64,000 bases of DNA from Acytostelium subglobosum LB1 (lineage: Eukaryota > Evosea > Eumycetozoa > Acytosteliales > Acytosteliaceae). Within the stretch, counting starts at the first letter, position 1. Every line of letters starts with the position of its first letter. The position numbers were made by a program, and so were the translations under genes. The notes under the pieces were generated by a model that saw only the letters and a program-made list of their open reading frames with translations, did no database searches and was not told the origin of the DNA. This document shows, piece by piece, positions 9,474 through 23,314 of the stretch. The DNA is taken from contig NW_012236529.1 of NCBI RefSeq assembly GCF_000787575.1, forward strand, positions 806,001-870,000, read 5' to 3'.

Positions 9474-11780
9474 ATGGAGAGGTCCACTATTATTAAGGTG
9501 TTGACTAATAGGACACTGCTTAGGACAATCACAAGATGTTTTGAAAGAAGATGTTATCGCAAGGAGATGTTGAGGAATCCAAATCATGGTACATTCTACA
9601 CATACTTTAGAACAAAGTATCATCACTGGTCTGATGTGATTGATATCATTGAGAATGGTCACTTTGGTCTACTTCGTGATCGTGTCAAGCGCAACCTATT
9701 CATCAACGCCACAAAAAATACAATGACAGCAATGTGTGGAACAAACATAGATGATGTCACATTCGACGCTGTATACATCAAGTATCAAATGTACTTTAGG
9801 GACCCAGCGGCACTGGAGGAGGCAGTGGGCATTGGCAACATTCACATCGTGAAGACCCTACTCAACCAGAGGCAACCAATGGCATTCAAACGAGATTACA
9901 ACTTGACCAAGTACGCATTCAACAAGTCACAGTTCAAGATGTTGATGTACCTGCGTGAGACTGGTGAGTTTGACAATGATAGACTGGTGGCGAACGATCA
10001 CATGGAGTTGGCCAACAGCTTGTTCAAGACCCGCAATTCCGACACCATCAGGTACATGCTCAAGTCGCTTCCAGAGTCCTTTGTACTTGGTTCACTGATC
10101 AGATCGCATGCGTGCATTGGAGCCAATCCCCAAAATATAGTGATGACGGGCGACCCGGACCTCATCACTGAGCTGCTTGCCAAGGACATCGACAAGATAA
10201 GGATTGTGATCAAGTCAAACAACAGGTACATAGTAGACTACAAAGAGTTGAAGAATGTCACGCCAAGACAACAACTAGAGCACCTGGAGAGATTGATTGA
10301 TTTTGGATTCATTCAAGGACGTGGCTCGGAGCGAGATCCCAATGCATTGCTCAAATGGTCAATGGACACGACTCACACAATCGCATTGTTGTTGGGTGAC
10401 GAAGATGCTCGAATGATCGATCATATACAACGCGTGGACATTGGCAATGAGGCCAGGATGGTGTTCATCAAGATTGGTGAGATCGCCGCCATGGACAAGA
10501 AGTTGGGATACATATTCTTATACTACATCATGCGAGAGTATGCGTCTACAGGTGATTGTTTCCTCATACCATATCTCATGGATATCTGGAATCATACCGT
10601 TTGGAATGAACTCAACAATGGCACACTATTCAACAACATCACCAAGAATGGCACACTGACCCAGGCTCGAGTGGCAATAGGATACATCGAGAAGGGAGAG
10701 ACGCATACGACCCCAAACAAGCATGTTGATGGCTACCTCTACTCACACTGGATCGAGTCCAAGAATCCAGACACTGCCATGTCCGTTATCAAATACTTTA
10801 ACAATCATGGCGTGACGATCACCTCAATCATCGACACTCAGGTCGTCACCAATGTGGACATGCTGAACTTCCTCATGTCCGACCAGAACAAGATATTCCC
10901 ATCATGGTATCCACGCAAGTTTATTGGGCGATCAGTACTTCAGGCGGCACTGGAGAAGGGATACCCCAAGTCAGTGCCTATGCACCAGGCGCAGTTCAAC
11001 GCGAGGATTGCAGCAGCTGCAGGACGCCTGGACATTATCAACTTGTTCCTGGAATATTGGCCAGATCTCTTCACACGGGACCAGGAGTTGCAGCTGATGT
11101 GTGTGATGATGGGCAATGAGGAGATCAACAAGCAGCTGTCATCTAATAGCCTGGTGGACTTCACCGCCGATCATGTATGGTCATACAGTGGGGCACTGGG
11201 CGATCCTCAGGTGTTGGAGTTCATGCTCAAACATTGTACATTGGATAAGATCAAGTTGGAGAAGTCACTAAACTCAATGATAGAGTATGCCATAAGGCAC
11301 AATAACTTGGACTTCATCAAATATTGCTATTTACATCATGATGGAATTATGCCACATGAACATTATCACAAGAGAGAGGTGGTGATTAATGGAAACACAG
11401 AGTTATTGGATCAATTATATCAAGTGTATTCCAGTGTTGGATTCCAACAAGATCACTTGGATGAGTTCATTGGATTGGCCGTCAAGAATGGTCATGTGGA
11501 GACATTGGAATTCATTTTAAGTCAACTAGTCAATAAGACTCGAGACCCAATCATAGAGTCAAAGTTGCGTCAATATACAACAATGTTGATCGATCAGTCT
11601 GACACTCACATGTTGCACTATCTTGTACATATTGGTGCGACGTTGGACACAAAGGGCATATACATCAACGAGTCATTCAGGAGCAACAAAACAATCCAGG
11701 CCATTATCGAAAGATACAAACAACAGAGATCCAAACCAAAGGCCATGGCAAAGGGTAGTCGGAAGGTGTTGCGCAAGTAA
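9474..11780 (+). CDS. Dictyostelid ankyrin-like repeat family protein (member 1)
   Basis: One uninterrupted frame of 768 residues. The N-terminus (IIKVLTNRTLLRTITRC, then FRTKYHHWSDVIDIIENGHFGLLRDRVKRNL) matches three tandem genes at 50-56.5 kb, so all four form one paralogous family. The rest is made of degenerate ankyrin-like helical pairs, for example AVGIGNIHIVKTLL, AAAAGRLDIINLFLEYW and AVKNGHVETLEFILSQL. Such repeats bind proteins. No catalytic, membrane or signal sequence was seen; the tail is Lys/Arg-rich (RSKPKAMAKGSRKVLRK) and could be a nuclear or RNA-binding tail. The family looks expanded in dictyostelids and has no known function. This copy is on its own, on the opposite strand to the cluster, and is the most divergent of the four. 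Confidence 0.85.
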   Translation: MERSTIIKVLTNRTLLRTITRCFERRCYRKEMLRNPNHGTFYTYFRTKYHHWSDVIDIIENGHFGLLRDRVKRNLFINATKNTMTAMCGTNIDDVTFDAVYIKYQMYFRDPAALEEAVGIGNIHIVKTLLNQRQPMAFKRDYNLTKYAFNKSQFKMLMYLRETGEFDNDRLVANDHMELANSLFKTRNSDTIRYMLKSLPESFVLGSLIRSHACIGANPQNIVMTGDPDLITELLAKDIDKIRIVIKSNNRYIVDYKELKNVTPRQQLEHLERLIDFGFIQGRGSERDPNALLKWSMDTTHTIALLLGDEDARMIDHIQRVDIGNEARMVFIKIGEIAAMDKKLGYIFLYYIMREYASTGDCFLIPYLMDIWNHTVWNELNNGTLFNNITKNGTLTQARVAIGYIEKGETHTTPNKHVDGYLYSHWIESKNPDTAMSVIKYFNNHGVTITSIIDTQVVTNVDMLNFLMSDQNKIFPSWYPRKFIGRSVLQAALEKGYPKSVPMHQAQFNARIAAAAGRLDIINLFLEYWPDLFTRDQELQLMCVMMGNEEINKQLSSNSLVDFTADHVWSYSGALGDPQVLEFMLKHCTLDKIKLEKSLNSMIEYAIRHNNLDFIKYCYLHHDGIMPHEHYHKREVVINGNTELLDQLYQVYSSVGFQQDHLDEFIGLAVKNGHVETLEFILSQLVNKTRDPIIESKLRQYTTMLIDQSDTHMLHYLVHIGATLDTKGIYINESFRSNKTIQAIIERYKQQRSKPKAMAKGSRKVLRK

Positions 11781-12011
11781 TTAAGTGAGTTTATAATAAA
11801 TATTGATATTTCTTCGTCATTGCACTGATTAATAAGTTTTATCTGTACTGGAATAAGTTGAGGATTGACTTTGAAGGAAGATGTGCTCTTCGACACCGAA
11901 ACCCTCCTCTCCTTAATGTCAATCATCTTCCTCAGCCTGAAGAATATAGTGTTCCATCTCCCTATCCAGCTGGTGAAGAAGTGTGTATGTCTATGATAAT
12001 ATGTCCAATCC

Positions 12012-12691
12012 TTAACTTGTACTAACATATGTTAACAGTCTGTTTTGATTGGAAACATCTGGATCTAGATTGGTTGAACCGAAATCTTCATAATGAAAGT
12101 CTATGGTATGATTACAATTACACCAATATCGATAGTGTAACCTCGCTCTGTACTTCAGGCATCCACAACCTTTGGTCCATTGACAACTCCCCAGTTTCTT
12201 GGTATAATCGAAATCACTTGCTCTATTTCTCCTTCCACACTTTACGTTACCAACGCCACCTCCTTCTTCATCATCTTTGTGATCGTCGGTCATGTCATGA
12301 TCTTTGACCTTTCCAACATTCTTCAATGTCCTTGGTATTGGTGAAGTGTTTGGTGCTACTCATGAATACTAAGGTTAATAAAATGAATAAATGAATGTCA
12401 ATCCAATGACATACTTTGCATGAATGGAGGAGGTACACCAACATATATATCATTAAATCCACATTTTGGTATTGGATTCCTTCCAAATAATGGAATTGCT
12501 TTCTTATTTATATTTGGATCAGTATCAAATAGTAACAATGGAGATAATGGTTGTTCTAATGCTTTACAAATTGGTAATAACATATCACCAATCAAATAAA
12601 CATTATTCAATATAACCTTTATCTTTTGTTCATTATAATGTATTATTGTTGATATTGTTATTGTAGTTGATTGTTCTTGAATGCTCATCAT
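12012..12691 (-). CDS. Small Cys-rich protein of unknown function, two exons
   Basis: Exons 12691-12415 and 12358-12012 join in frame to 207 residues with a GTATGT donor and an acceptor at ATGAG. Exon 1 holds a hydrophobic beta-like N-terminal part (KVILNNVYLIGDMLLPICKAL) and a Pro-rich stretch. Exon 2 has an acidic linker and a cluster of Cys/His: GSCQWTKGCGCLKYR, then WCNCNHTIDFHYEDF, which suggests a small zinc-binding fold. Spacing is weakly like the C-terminal part of the FAM221 family, but this is not firm. A different 3' splice downstream (toward 11919) could replace the last four residues with a short helical tail; this is less likely because the intron would be only 36 nt. Its 3' end converges with the ankyrin-like gene. 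Confidence 0.55.
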
Positions 12692-13068
12692 TGATGTATA
12701 TATATATATATATATATATAAATAGAGAATTACTAAATGGTTTGTGGATGGACAAGTCTAAGTTTAGACCTTAGTTGGCCTTGGACCCAGTTCCAAGTAA
12801 GCATAAACTTGTGAAGATCACCCTTTTGTGGGACTTTGAAGGGTTTGAATCTGTTTTGTTCCAAAAAAGGGCATCTTGAAGAAGTAAACGAGCATCAAAC
12901 ACACACACATACACAACACAAATAAACAACATCAATGTAACTAACACTCACACCATTCATTCATTCATTATCATCTACTTCATCATCATCATCATAATCA
13001 TCATCATCACCAATCATTATATATATATATATATATAACTAAATGATAATAATAATATAATAATAATA
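12692..13068. promoter_or_regulatory. Divergent promoter region (Cys-rich gene and VPS13)
   Basis: 377 bp between two divergently transcribed genes. Simple TA repeats lie next to each start codon (about 12698-12722 and 13018-13036) and would be in or near the 5' UTRs. The middle, 12740-12870, is more complex and contains short inverted motifs such as AAGTCTAAGTTTAGACCTT (12752-12770), which is a near-palindrome. It is likely a shared regulatory region; specific factors cannot be named. Confidence 0.4.
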
Positions 13069-16000
13069 ATGGTATTCGAAGGAATTGTTTCTGATGTTCT
13101 ATCCCGTGTGTTGGGAGATTATATAAAGAACTTGAATAAGGATCAATTAAAGATTGGTCTATTCGGTGGCAATGTTGTATTGAACAACTTGGAGTTGAAG
13201 GAGGATGCCCTGGCTAACTTGCCAATCAATCTGCCAATATCAGTGGTCAAAGGCTTCCTGGGCAAACTGGAACTGCACGTCCCCTGGAAGGACCTGCGAT
13301 CAAAGCCCGTCATCGTTGAGATCGAGTCCATCTATGCATTGGCTGTGCCAACGTCCAGCAACTACAAGTACGACGAGGAGACAGAGGTTAAGAAGGCAAG
13401 AGAGGCCAAGCGCAAGCGTGTCCAGAGCTACGAGCTCATGAAGACCCTGCGTGATGAGGCCAGCGAAGAGAAGGCCGGTGGCGATTCATTCGCCAGTCGT
13501 CTAGTCACCAAGATCATTGACAACCTACAAGTTAGGATCAAGAAGATACATATTAGATTCGAGAACAAGAGCAGTATTACAAATAGAGTATGTGTGTTAA
13601 TCAAAGACGAAGATGGAGGATATTGCTCATGGTCTAACCTCCATTCCTTCTGACTCCAAAGTTGTATGCTGTTGGTGTCACACTCGATGGCATATCTGCT
13701 CAATCAACCGATGAGAATTGGGCACCAATGTTTGTGGATGGAAGAGGTACCAACACCAATACAACTCCAGACATCTTGCGCAAGTTGGCACAAATGAACT
13801 CGCTTGCAGCCTACATTGACGATGATGCAACATCTATGAGCGATCTTGACACTCAGGCATTCACAGCAGCCTTCCTCAATGCCATACCTACCAGCGAGTC
13901 GCCAACTACTGCTCTGCGCAAGTTTGTCTTCAAGCCAATCACATCGGAGCTCAAGGTCTCCGTGAACAAGAGCAACATTGTCTATGAGAAGAACATCCCG
14001 AGGATCACGGCCGACTGTGTCTTCTCGGATATCACGTGCGCGCTAGCTGCGCCACAGTTCCACTCGGTGCTCAACATACTCGAGTTCACCAATGACTTCC
14101 TGCGCGACATGAAGTACCTCAAGTACCGCCCACAGATCAGCGTCAGCTCGGACCCACGCGCTTGGTGGCGCTATGCCGGCGAGGTCACACTGGAGAAGAT
14201 CAGACTCAAGCGATACCAGAGCTCATGGAAATTCTTCCTGGAGCGAAAGAAGGACCGCATTCGCTATATTGAGCTCTACAAGAGATCATTGCCCAACTGT
14301 AAATGGTTGACGCCACTGACCAAGAATGAGAAGACAGAGTTGGAGTTGCTCGAGGACAAGCTGGTGTATGAGGACATCATCTTTTATCGATCATTGGCCT
14401 ACGCTGAGATCAAGAAGGAGTCGGAGAAGAACAAGATCAGGACCGATTACCTGGACACTAAGAAGTCTGAGCGAGGCTTCGTTCAGAACTTGTTTGGATG
14501 GGGTCAGCGCCAGACTGACGAAAAGGAGGCGCCGCTGGTCAACCTGTCCAACGAGGAGAGAGACGAGTTGTATCGAACGATTGAGTACTCCGAGGTGATC
14601 GAGTCAGCTGAGGAGCCTCCCGAGTGGGTCAAAGTTGTGGCTGACTTGGCGATCAAGTCGATACAGGTACAGCTGGTCGAGAACGACACACCATTCGTCC
14701 ATGCAGCGCTGACATCATTGGGTGCGTGTCTGAAGCAGAGGAAGGAGGGCATTCAACTGTTCGCCAGCCTCCATCAAATCGCAGTGTTTGATCAACACAC
14801 ACAGAACACCCTCTATCCCAAGGTCATCTACTCCACCTCGTCCGACAACAACAACAATAACAAGTTCTTGACTGCAGCCGTCGACACTGGACCCTCTGAC
14901 AAGACAATGGACGTGTCTGTGGAGCTCAACGTCGAGCCACTACAAGTGGTCGTGTCTAGAGACCTGGTCATGAAGATTGTGGACTTCTTCAAGAGTCCAA
15001 AGTCAGTCGATTTGTCCAACATCTCCAACATTGCTGGCGACTACATCGACAGTGTCGCCGAGAGAACCAAGATGCAGCTTCAGAACGCACTGGACACCCA
15101 CAAGGTGCTGGGTCTGTCGGTGAAGATTCAAGCGCCCGTCATTATCCTGCCCGAGAGTGTCAAGACTCCCACGGCCAATGCACTCATTCTCGATCTGGGC
15201 AGTCTGACGGTCAAGTCCGACCCTGCCAATCAGAACATCAAGGGCAAGGTGGTGTCGAACACATCCGAGGAAGGCTTCTACGACAAGTTCAACATCTCGT
15301 TGGAATCGATTCAGTTGCTGTTGGTCAACGATACCAAGTCATGGAATGACAAGAGGGTGCAGATTGAGCAGAAGACACACATAATCGACAAGTTTGATGT
15401 GCACCTCCAGATACACTCGTGTGTGCAGCAAGACAGCATCACATTGACTAAGCTCAAGGTGCATGGAGAGCTGCCTCAGCTGAGCATCTTGGTCTCAGAC
15501 TCCAAGATCAAGCAGTTGCTATGCATGGCTGAGACCATGGCCGCAGATTGGAAGCAGCCCGCCCCAGCTGTCTCATTGGCAGATCATCCAATTGTGCCCT
15601 CGACAGTGGTCACCAGGAGCAAGGTTATTGATGTGCTATCACAACAATCTGACGACCAGAACAAGGCTAGCTCAAGCTCAATCGAGACTTTGATCAATCA
15701 TAAGAAGATCAGCTTGCACTTCAAGGTCACAAGGATATCGGTCACAGTGTCACGTGAGTCAATCAATCTCATATGTCTCTCTGTTCATGGATTGGATGTA
15801 GCATTCGCACTGAGGACATTTGATGCAGTTGGCAAGGTCAAGTTGGATCGTCTCGACATTGATGACCTGTACACACAGTGCAAGCTGAAGAAGCTAGCAA
15901 CCTCCAATCCATCAAAGGACCTTCATGGCGTCTCCAACAACACATCACTTGTCCAAGTCAACTTCAAACAATTCCAACCAGTATGTACATTCAATCAATG

Positions 16001-19000
16001 TAGAGTGATGACATGACTAACAAACAACCCTCTCAACTATTCCCAGAACTCTCCGGAATACAAGAAGATTGATATGACGTTGGACGTCAACTTCCAATCA
16101 TTCTACTTGGTCTGCAATCCAATGACCATCAAGCAACTGCTCATTCTTGCGCTGTCCTTTGAGTCCAAGAAGTTACCTGATGTGTCTGGCAAGCCAGGCA
16201 ATGCCAGTCCATCTATTGCCTCGCAGCCCACCACACCTGCCAAGCAATTGGCAACACCAAAGAAGAGACTTCCAAGTGAGTTCATCGCAATCCAGGTGAC
16301 AGCCAGCATCAATAGTTTAGGAGTGCTGTTGAACCAGGAGGATGACAGTCGTCTTGGTGTGTTCTCAATCAATGAGATCAACGTGTCCACCACCATGTTC
16401 AAGGACACCAGGATGTCAGTAGCCGGCTCATTGGGTAGCATTGTTGTAGAGGACCTCACCGATACCCCTTCGCTCTACAAGAGAATCATTGCGCCACACG
16501 ACGAGCATGAGTCAATGCTCAACTTTGGATTCAACACACATCCCAAGCACCTTGCCAACTACAGTGGCTTTGACAGCTCGTTCAACGCCAACATCAAGTC
16601 AATTGTGATCAACACTCAGCTTGGATTCATCATGCAAGTGCAAAGCTATGTCCTGGGAGGCATGCTTGACCCGATCCTGAACAAGCCAAAGCCTGCGATT
16701 GCTGAGACTGGACCAAACAAGGACAAGGAGGACCCACAACAACAACGTGTGGACCTTGCCCAGGTGGTCAGTCGTTTCAAGCTTGATGTGGTCGTCCAGA
16801 CACCAATCTGTCGCATTCCACAGTCATCTACATCGTCAAACCTTCTCAATATTGAGTTGGGCAACATCATCGTGTCCAATGGATTCATTGACCATCAGGT
16901 TACCAAGCAGCCAATGGACATCATGACTGTGCGTCTTGAGTCGACCAACATCACCATCGTGGAGAATGAGAAGCAGACCAGCTTCCTCAAGAAGTTCAAC
17001 TTCAACGTTGGCATCAATCGATTCCTGTTGCCCAATCACAGCATTGATGTGGAGGACCTGCTCATCGACCTGAGCGTGTCCAACATCAACTTCATCCTGA
17101 CACAGGACCAGATCGAGTTCTTCCTCACAATGGCTGATAGTCTTGTTAGGGAGCTTGGTGATGCGACCAAGAAGCATTCGTCAGCAATGCCTCCTCAAGC
17201 CACAGCACTTCCCTCCTCTCCACCAGGCACTCTGGAGCCAATCAAACCAATGGGCAGGGACCTGCTGGTGCTGAAGCTTTCGCTGCCAAGCATTGGCCTG
17301 GCCATCCAATCTCCCGAGACTTCCATTGCCACACTCGAGTTGAAGAACATATATGTTGACTTTAGGACGTCATTGAACCAACGCACCAAGCTGCAGGCGA
17401 CACTCGAATCAATCCGTGTCACAGACGACCGTGAAGCCTCTGAGAACATCTTCAAAAATCTCCTCGAGAACTACCCGACCAAGAAGGGAACTTTGGTGCC
17501 ATTCATCCACTTTGGCTACATTCGCGACAACCTCTCAGGTGACCAGTTGTTGAACATTGAGGTCAACAAGCCATGTCTGTTCGTCTCGCCCACACCATTC
17601 ATCATGATTGCCGAGTTCTTCATGCAACCACTTCAGGCACATCAGAAGAAACAACTACGCGTGCCAGAGCCCATTGCTGATGAGGCCTTGGCAGTAGCAG
17701 TTCCAGAGCCAGGTGCAGCGGTCGTTGTTCACGACAAGGAGCAAAGGGTGCCCACGATCACACTCAACTGCTCGCTAAAGGCCGAGATGACTCTGGTTGA
17801 GAACGAGACACAGCCAAACACAAGGTGCATCACAGCCAAGACCAAGGTCAAGGTCACATTCAAGCGACTATCGAACGGCGCTGAAGAGGCAACAGTATCA
17901 GTAGTCAAGACCAAGGTGGACATATTTAGACCATCAGATATGTCCGACATGGAGCAGAACACAGCGCAAGGCTCACAGCGCCCCGTTCAGATCCTCAAGC
18001 CAATCGAGATGCTTCAAGTCCAATACTCCAAGTCATTGGACACCCTGACCCAGAAGTGGAAGCAATCGATCAACGTCTCATCAACAATCATCAAGCTGTT
18101 CTTCTCTTACGATGATATCAACACAATGTTGAAGGTCGCTCAGAACTTGAGTGCACAACAACAGCAACAACGACAACAGAAGTTACGAGCTTTGGACAGG
18201 TCGCCTTCCTCTCTGAGCGTCAGCTCAATGTCATCAATGGCGTCCAGCGCCAACTCTGACTCTCTGGCCACACAGTCAGCATCGACTGCACCCTCAGACG
18301 AAGAGAGGATATATGACATTAACGAGATACTTGACTTTAAGTGCCCATCAATCAGCATCCTACTCATCAACGAGTCATCTAACATGCACCTGCCCATTGC
18401 AGAGCTGTACATCAAGGAGCTTGGCGCAAAGGTCACCAACTGGTCGTCCAACATGGAGCTCACAACTAGCATTGCTCTCAAGTCTGATTACTTCAACGAG
18501 AGCATCATGAAGTTTGAACCATTCATCGAGGACTGGTCATTCAGGGTCGAGCTCAAGAAGGATGGACGAAAGATGCGCGCTGCATTCATCGCTACTCAGT
18601 GCATGCTCAATGTGAACATATCACACGCCCTGCTCCAAACATTGGCCACAACCGTCACACTGATCAAGGCCAAGGACAAGGAGAACAACACATCCCTGGG
18701 CAAGAGTCTCATGACTAGCAACACATCACTGGCAAAGTACATGAAGGAGGAGAAGAAGAGACTGCCAAGCATAGAATCACCAACATCTGCTCGTCGACTC
18801 CAGGACAAGTTCCAATCGCACTGGATCATGAACATGACAGGTGATATGATCGCCTACGAGGTGTTCATTGAGTCGGAGGACAAGCACGACCCGACCAGGA
18901 TCACACTCGAGAACGATCAATCGCAGCCCATCCACATCAAGACGTCAAAGAGCCGTGAGGACTCCTCGATGGGTACCAACGCCAAGCTCAACATCTTCTT

Positions 19001-22000
19001 GCCCAATGGCTCTCGGGTAAGCTCGGTGATGCTGGATGCCATTGGTCATCGACTCTATCCACTGGAGATCTCACAAACACATCAAGAGGTTGATGTAGAG
19101 TGTCGTCTACAACGCGATGGCAGCAAGATCATCCACATTCGCTCATTGGTTGAGTTTGTCAACTCATCATCCCTGCCCATCCATGTCAAGTGGGACGAAC
19201 AACCCAACGACAAAGCCGTGGTCTTGCCCTCTAGTGGTCGCTGCTCACTGCCACTCAAGTGCTTCAACAGCTTCAAGAAGCTCTACATCAAGTTGGTGGA
19301 CTCACATCATTGGTCTGATGCAGTTGTCGTTGCCGACCTGCTGGCAATGTTCAAGAAGGATCGCGAAAAGGAGAAGGCCAAGGACAAGAACGTGATCAAT
19401 CGACCCAACAGCCGAACGTTCAAGATAGTCGATCGTGCTGACAATCCGGCATACATGGCCATATCTGTGGTCAATGAGAAACACCAGTTTGCGCCACATA
19501 TCATCCATGAGAGCAAGGATTTCCAGACGATATCATTCTTGGCCCCTGTCCAAATCGAGAACCTGCTCCCAATCCCATTCACATTGTCCATCAACAAGAC
19601 GGCAACCAAGCTTGAGAGTGGCAGCAAGATTGACGTGTTCTCATACATCCCTGGTGGCGCAGCTCTCAGCGCCACAATCTCTGGCATTGACCACTTCTCG
19701 GACGCCACTCAATCACTCCTATCTGGCGACTCGTCGTCCGTTGCCAAACACTTCAAATTGCATGGCAGTGGAGGAAGCAAAGACAGCCGTGAGATTGTTT
19801 TGGAGATTGAGAAGATCGAGGATGTCAAGGGTGTGAGGATGCTCGCCATCTACTGTCCCTACTGGTTGGTCAACAACTCCATGCTCGACCTCGTTGCCAA
19901 AGGTGATGGATTCACTGTGGACATTCCAACCAATAACTACTCAGTCATGAACTCGCCAATTCTCTATCATGACAGCTCTATCCGTTTGAGAGTCAAGAGT
20001 GACGCCAGTAGCAGCAGTAGCAGTGGCAGTGCCACCAAGTTGAAGTACTGTGCATCGACACCCATTGTCACAGTTGGACACACTGGATCACTTAGTCTAC
20101 CCAGTTCCAATGGAGACAAATCCTATGCCGTATCATACACTGTGGACTTCTGCCACAACAGCAAGTTTAGATTGAGCAAGGTTGTCACATTGTCTCCACG
20201 CTACGTCGTCCAGAACAAGCTGGACTGTCCCATCCAATTGTATCAGACCACCAAGCCAACCAGCAAGGAGTTGATGCACTTGCAACCGAATGAGTTCAAA
20301 CCACTCCACTGGCTGCCATCCGATGAGGACGAGCAGAACCTCTGCTTCAAGACAGCAAAGTCACGCGATATGTCTGGTGCCTTTGCCATTGACATGGTTC
20401 AAGACCTTGTGCTCAGACTCCGTGGTCGTTCAGTTGCCGATGACATCATGGCCAACATCAGCATCAAGGAGGAGAAGGGTACCAACTACATCATGATCAA
20501 TCACATCAGCATCGAGCACCCGCCCTACCTCATCCAGAATGACACGCCCTTCAAGATATCATATCAGCAGAAGTGTGATAAGGAGAACCCTGCCGACCAA
20601 GATATTCTTGAGCCTGGCCATAAGCGACCATTCGCTTGGGACGACCCCTCTGGCGCATACATCCTCAACGCATTCGTCGATGGCATGCCACTAAAGAAGC
20701 AGCTCAAGCTCAAGAAGATCACGTGTTATCGCATCAAGTGGGAGCAGAATCACTCCATCTACGTGACCATCACGGTTGAGCGATCAAGCCGCGTGGTTAT
20801 GTTCTCCACACATAGCCACAAGTTCCGCCAGGTCAAGAACTGGAAGGAGAACTGCAACACCAAGGTGGACAGCGAGTCGTCTGCCATGCAGTTGTTCGTG
20901 CGCATGTCTGGCATAGGCCTGTCAATCATCGATCAGACGCCCAAGGAGCTATGCTATCTCTCACTTCAGGAGCTGTTCCTTCAGATGGATCAGTCCGAGT
21001 TTGAGCAATCACTCGAGGTCAAGATTGGCGACATTCAGATTGACAACCAGTTGGTGCGCACAGAGTTCCCCGTCCTGCTGTACAGCGTCAAGAAGCCAGA
21101 CAATCCAAAGGACTTCCTGCACATGTCAGTCATCAAGTCGTCCTTTGACGACATTGATCACTTTAGATACTTCTCCATACTCATCCAAGAGATGATGCTC
21201 GAGGTTGAGGACCATTGGCTGAAGCAGGTACTGGACTTTGCCACATCCCTACCCGACTTTAACAAGAGTGCATCGTCCGCTCAGTCACAGGCATCCTCTG
21301 CACAGTACGACCACAGTGATCTGTACCCTGTGTTTGACTTGAAGCCACCCGCTCAAGACTCTTCTTCATTGAGGATGGTTTACTTTGCCCTGCTGGTGCT
21401 CAACCCCATTATGGTCAGCATCACACTCTCACTTCAACCTGACGGTCTGTTCAAGACGGACACCAAGATCCTGAGCTCCATCGAGGGACTTGGCTTCACG
21501 CTCACCAAGCTAGACCGCGCGCCAATCTCACTGCAGGGTCTGTTCATGCAGCATCCATTCTCGTCCTGGAGTACCCTTATCGACAAACTCAAGTCAACAT
21601 ACATCAAACAAGCGTTGCGACAGTTCTACAACATCCTTGGCTCAGTCGATGTGATTGGCAACCCAGTCGGACTCTTTAGGAACTTTGGCACAGGTGTCCA
21701 GGACTTCTTTGTCGAGCCCGCTCAGGGGCTTGTCGAGTCGCCAGCAGCATTCGGCAAGGGACTGGCCAAGGGCACGACCTCCCTACTCAAGAACTCTGTC
21801 TATGGCACATTCAACTCAATCTCAAAGATCACTGGCACAATCGGTTCAGGAATCGCAACACTCTCCTTTGATGACAAGTATCTCCAGGAACGCAAGGCAC
21901 AAAATGCAAAGAAGCCCAAGCATCTTGGTGAGGGACTGGCAATGGGTGGCATCGGTCTTGGCAAGGGACTATTCCAAGGTATCACTGGCATCGTCACCAA

Positions 22001-22649
22001 ACCAATCGAGGGCGCCAAGAGAGACGGAATGGCTGGACTGGCCAAGGGACTGGTCCAAGGTGTGGTCGGCGTTGCAGTCAAACCAGCCACGGCTGTAATA
22101 GACATGACGACCAAGGCCACTGAGGGCATCAGGAACACGACCAATCTACACGAGACCAAGGACAGGAGCAGGCCACCCAGATACTTTGGCGCTGATCAAC
22201 TACTCAAACCATTCGAGATGGACGAGTCGACTGGATGGTTCCTGCTCAAGTCAAGTCACAAGGGCAAGCACTCACTGGACAACTACTTCTGGCATTGCGA
22301 GGTCAACGATGAGTGCACGATCATACTGTCAGATCAGCGACTGATCTACCAAAAGACCAAGAAGAGCATACTTCAGAGCAACTTCCTCTTCCAAATACCC
22401 TACACGTACATCAGTGCCAAGGAGACAATGTACGATGACAAGAGGAAGGGAATTGTGTTGAAGATGCACACGCCAATTGATCTCAGTCTGATTGAGCGAT
22501 CAGTGACACTCAAGCTCATACCTGTCAAAGATGGAAATATCGCCACTTTATTCAAGGTGAAGCTAGATTATGCCATGGCGATGATGAATGCACAACCCAC
22601 AACCATTACATCACCAACATCATCATCGTCGGCAACCAACAAACAATAG
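13069..22649 (+). CDS. vps13: VPS13-family bridge-like lipid transfer protein, three exons
   Basis: Exons 13069-13587, 13662-15980 and 16047-22649 join in frame to 3146 residues, the size range of VPS13 proteins. The N-terminal chorein domain is clear (residues 1 to about 120: VLSRVLGDYIKNLNKDQLKIG, then FGGNVVLNNLELKEDAL). The long middle forms the repeating groove that carries phospholipids between membranes. The VAB/SHR-binding region lies at about 2210-2450 (ending near SIEHPPYLIQNDTPFKISY). The ATG2_C/VPS13_C amphipathic helices with Gly-rich GLAKGTTSLLKNSV repeats lie at about 2800-2980, and a PH-like C-terminus at about 3000-3130. VPS13 acts at organelle contact sites. Dictyostelids carry several paralogues (tipC among them); which one this is was not determined. 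Both introns are short with GTATGT donors. Confidence 0.95.
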
Positions 22650-23314
22650 ACTATTTCCATTGCATGGTCAAACTAAACTAAAAACGACGATTAGATTGCA
22701 AGATGGTGGATCATGAGTTGTTCTTCTTTGCTGCAAGTGCAGTCAAAGGTGGGGGGTTGGCATTCATTCGCCTGTTGTCATGCATGGGCTCAAATTAATT
22801 AATCACGTTGCGGGTAGGGAGATGTGTGATAGGGTGTTGGGGTGAGGTAAGGTCCCTTCCTTTGATTGCAGCTACAATAATCACGCGTCGCACAATTAAG
22901 CATCGCACCGTCACCTTGCATTCATTCATATATCATACTTTCACTCTCTACTCCTACATACATATATGTACATAAAACAATTAAAGAGTAACTAACTAGA
23001 GAATATTTATTATACCTTTTAGTTAATTTATTATTAAGTTGGATAGCTCATTCAATCAAACAATATCAATCAATCAATCAATATCAATCAAATAATCGAT
23101 CAATATAGGTAATAGTCAATTTATAATGTTGTCACTGTAACATTTGTTGAAACAGTAGGACGATATTCCAAACTACTGTTACTCTATCACAAACATCATT
23201 CATTCAATCAATCAATCAAACATACTCAATCAATCAAACATACTCAATCAAACAAACATCATTATAATTATACTCCATTAAACACAACAACAACAACAAC
23301 AATAGAATAATAAT
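22650..23314. other. Intergenic region
   Basis: 665 bp between VPS13 and an F-box-like gene on the same strand. The first 250 bp is GC-richer with G-rich patches (22750-22760, 22810-22855). The last 280 bp is AT-rich with many TCAATCAATC units and CAACAACAA repeats directly before the next ATG, probably promoter and 5' UTR. No coding or RNA gene recognised. Confidence 0.45.
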
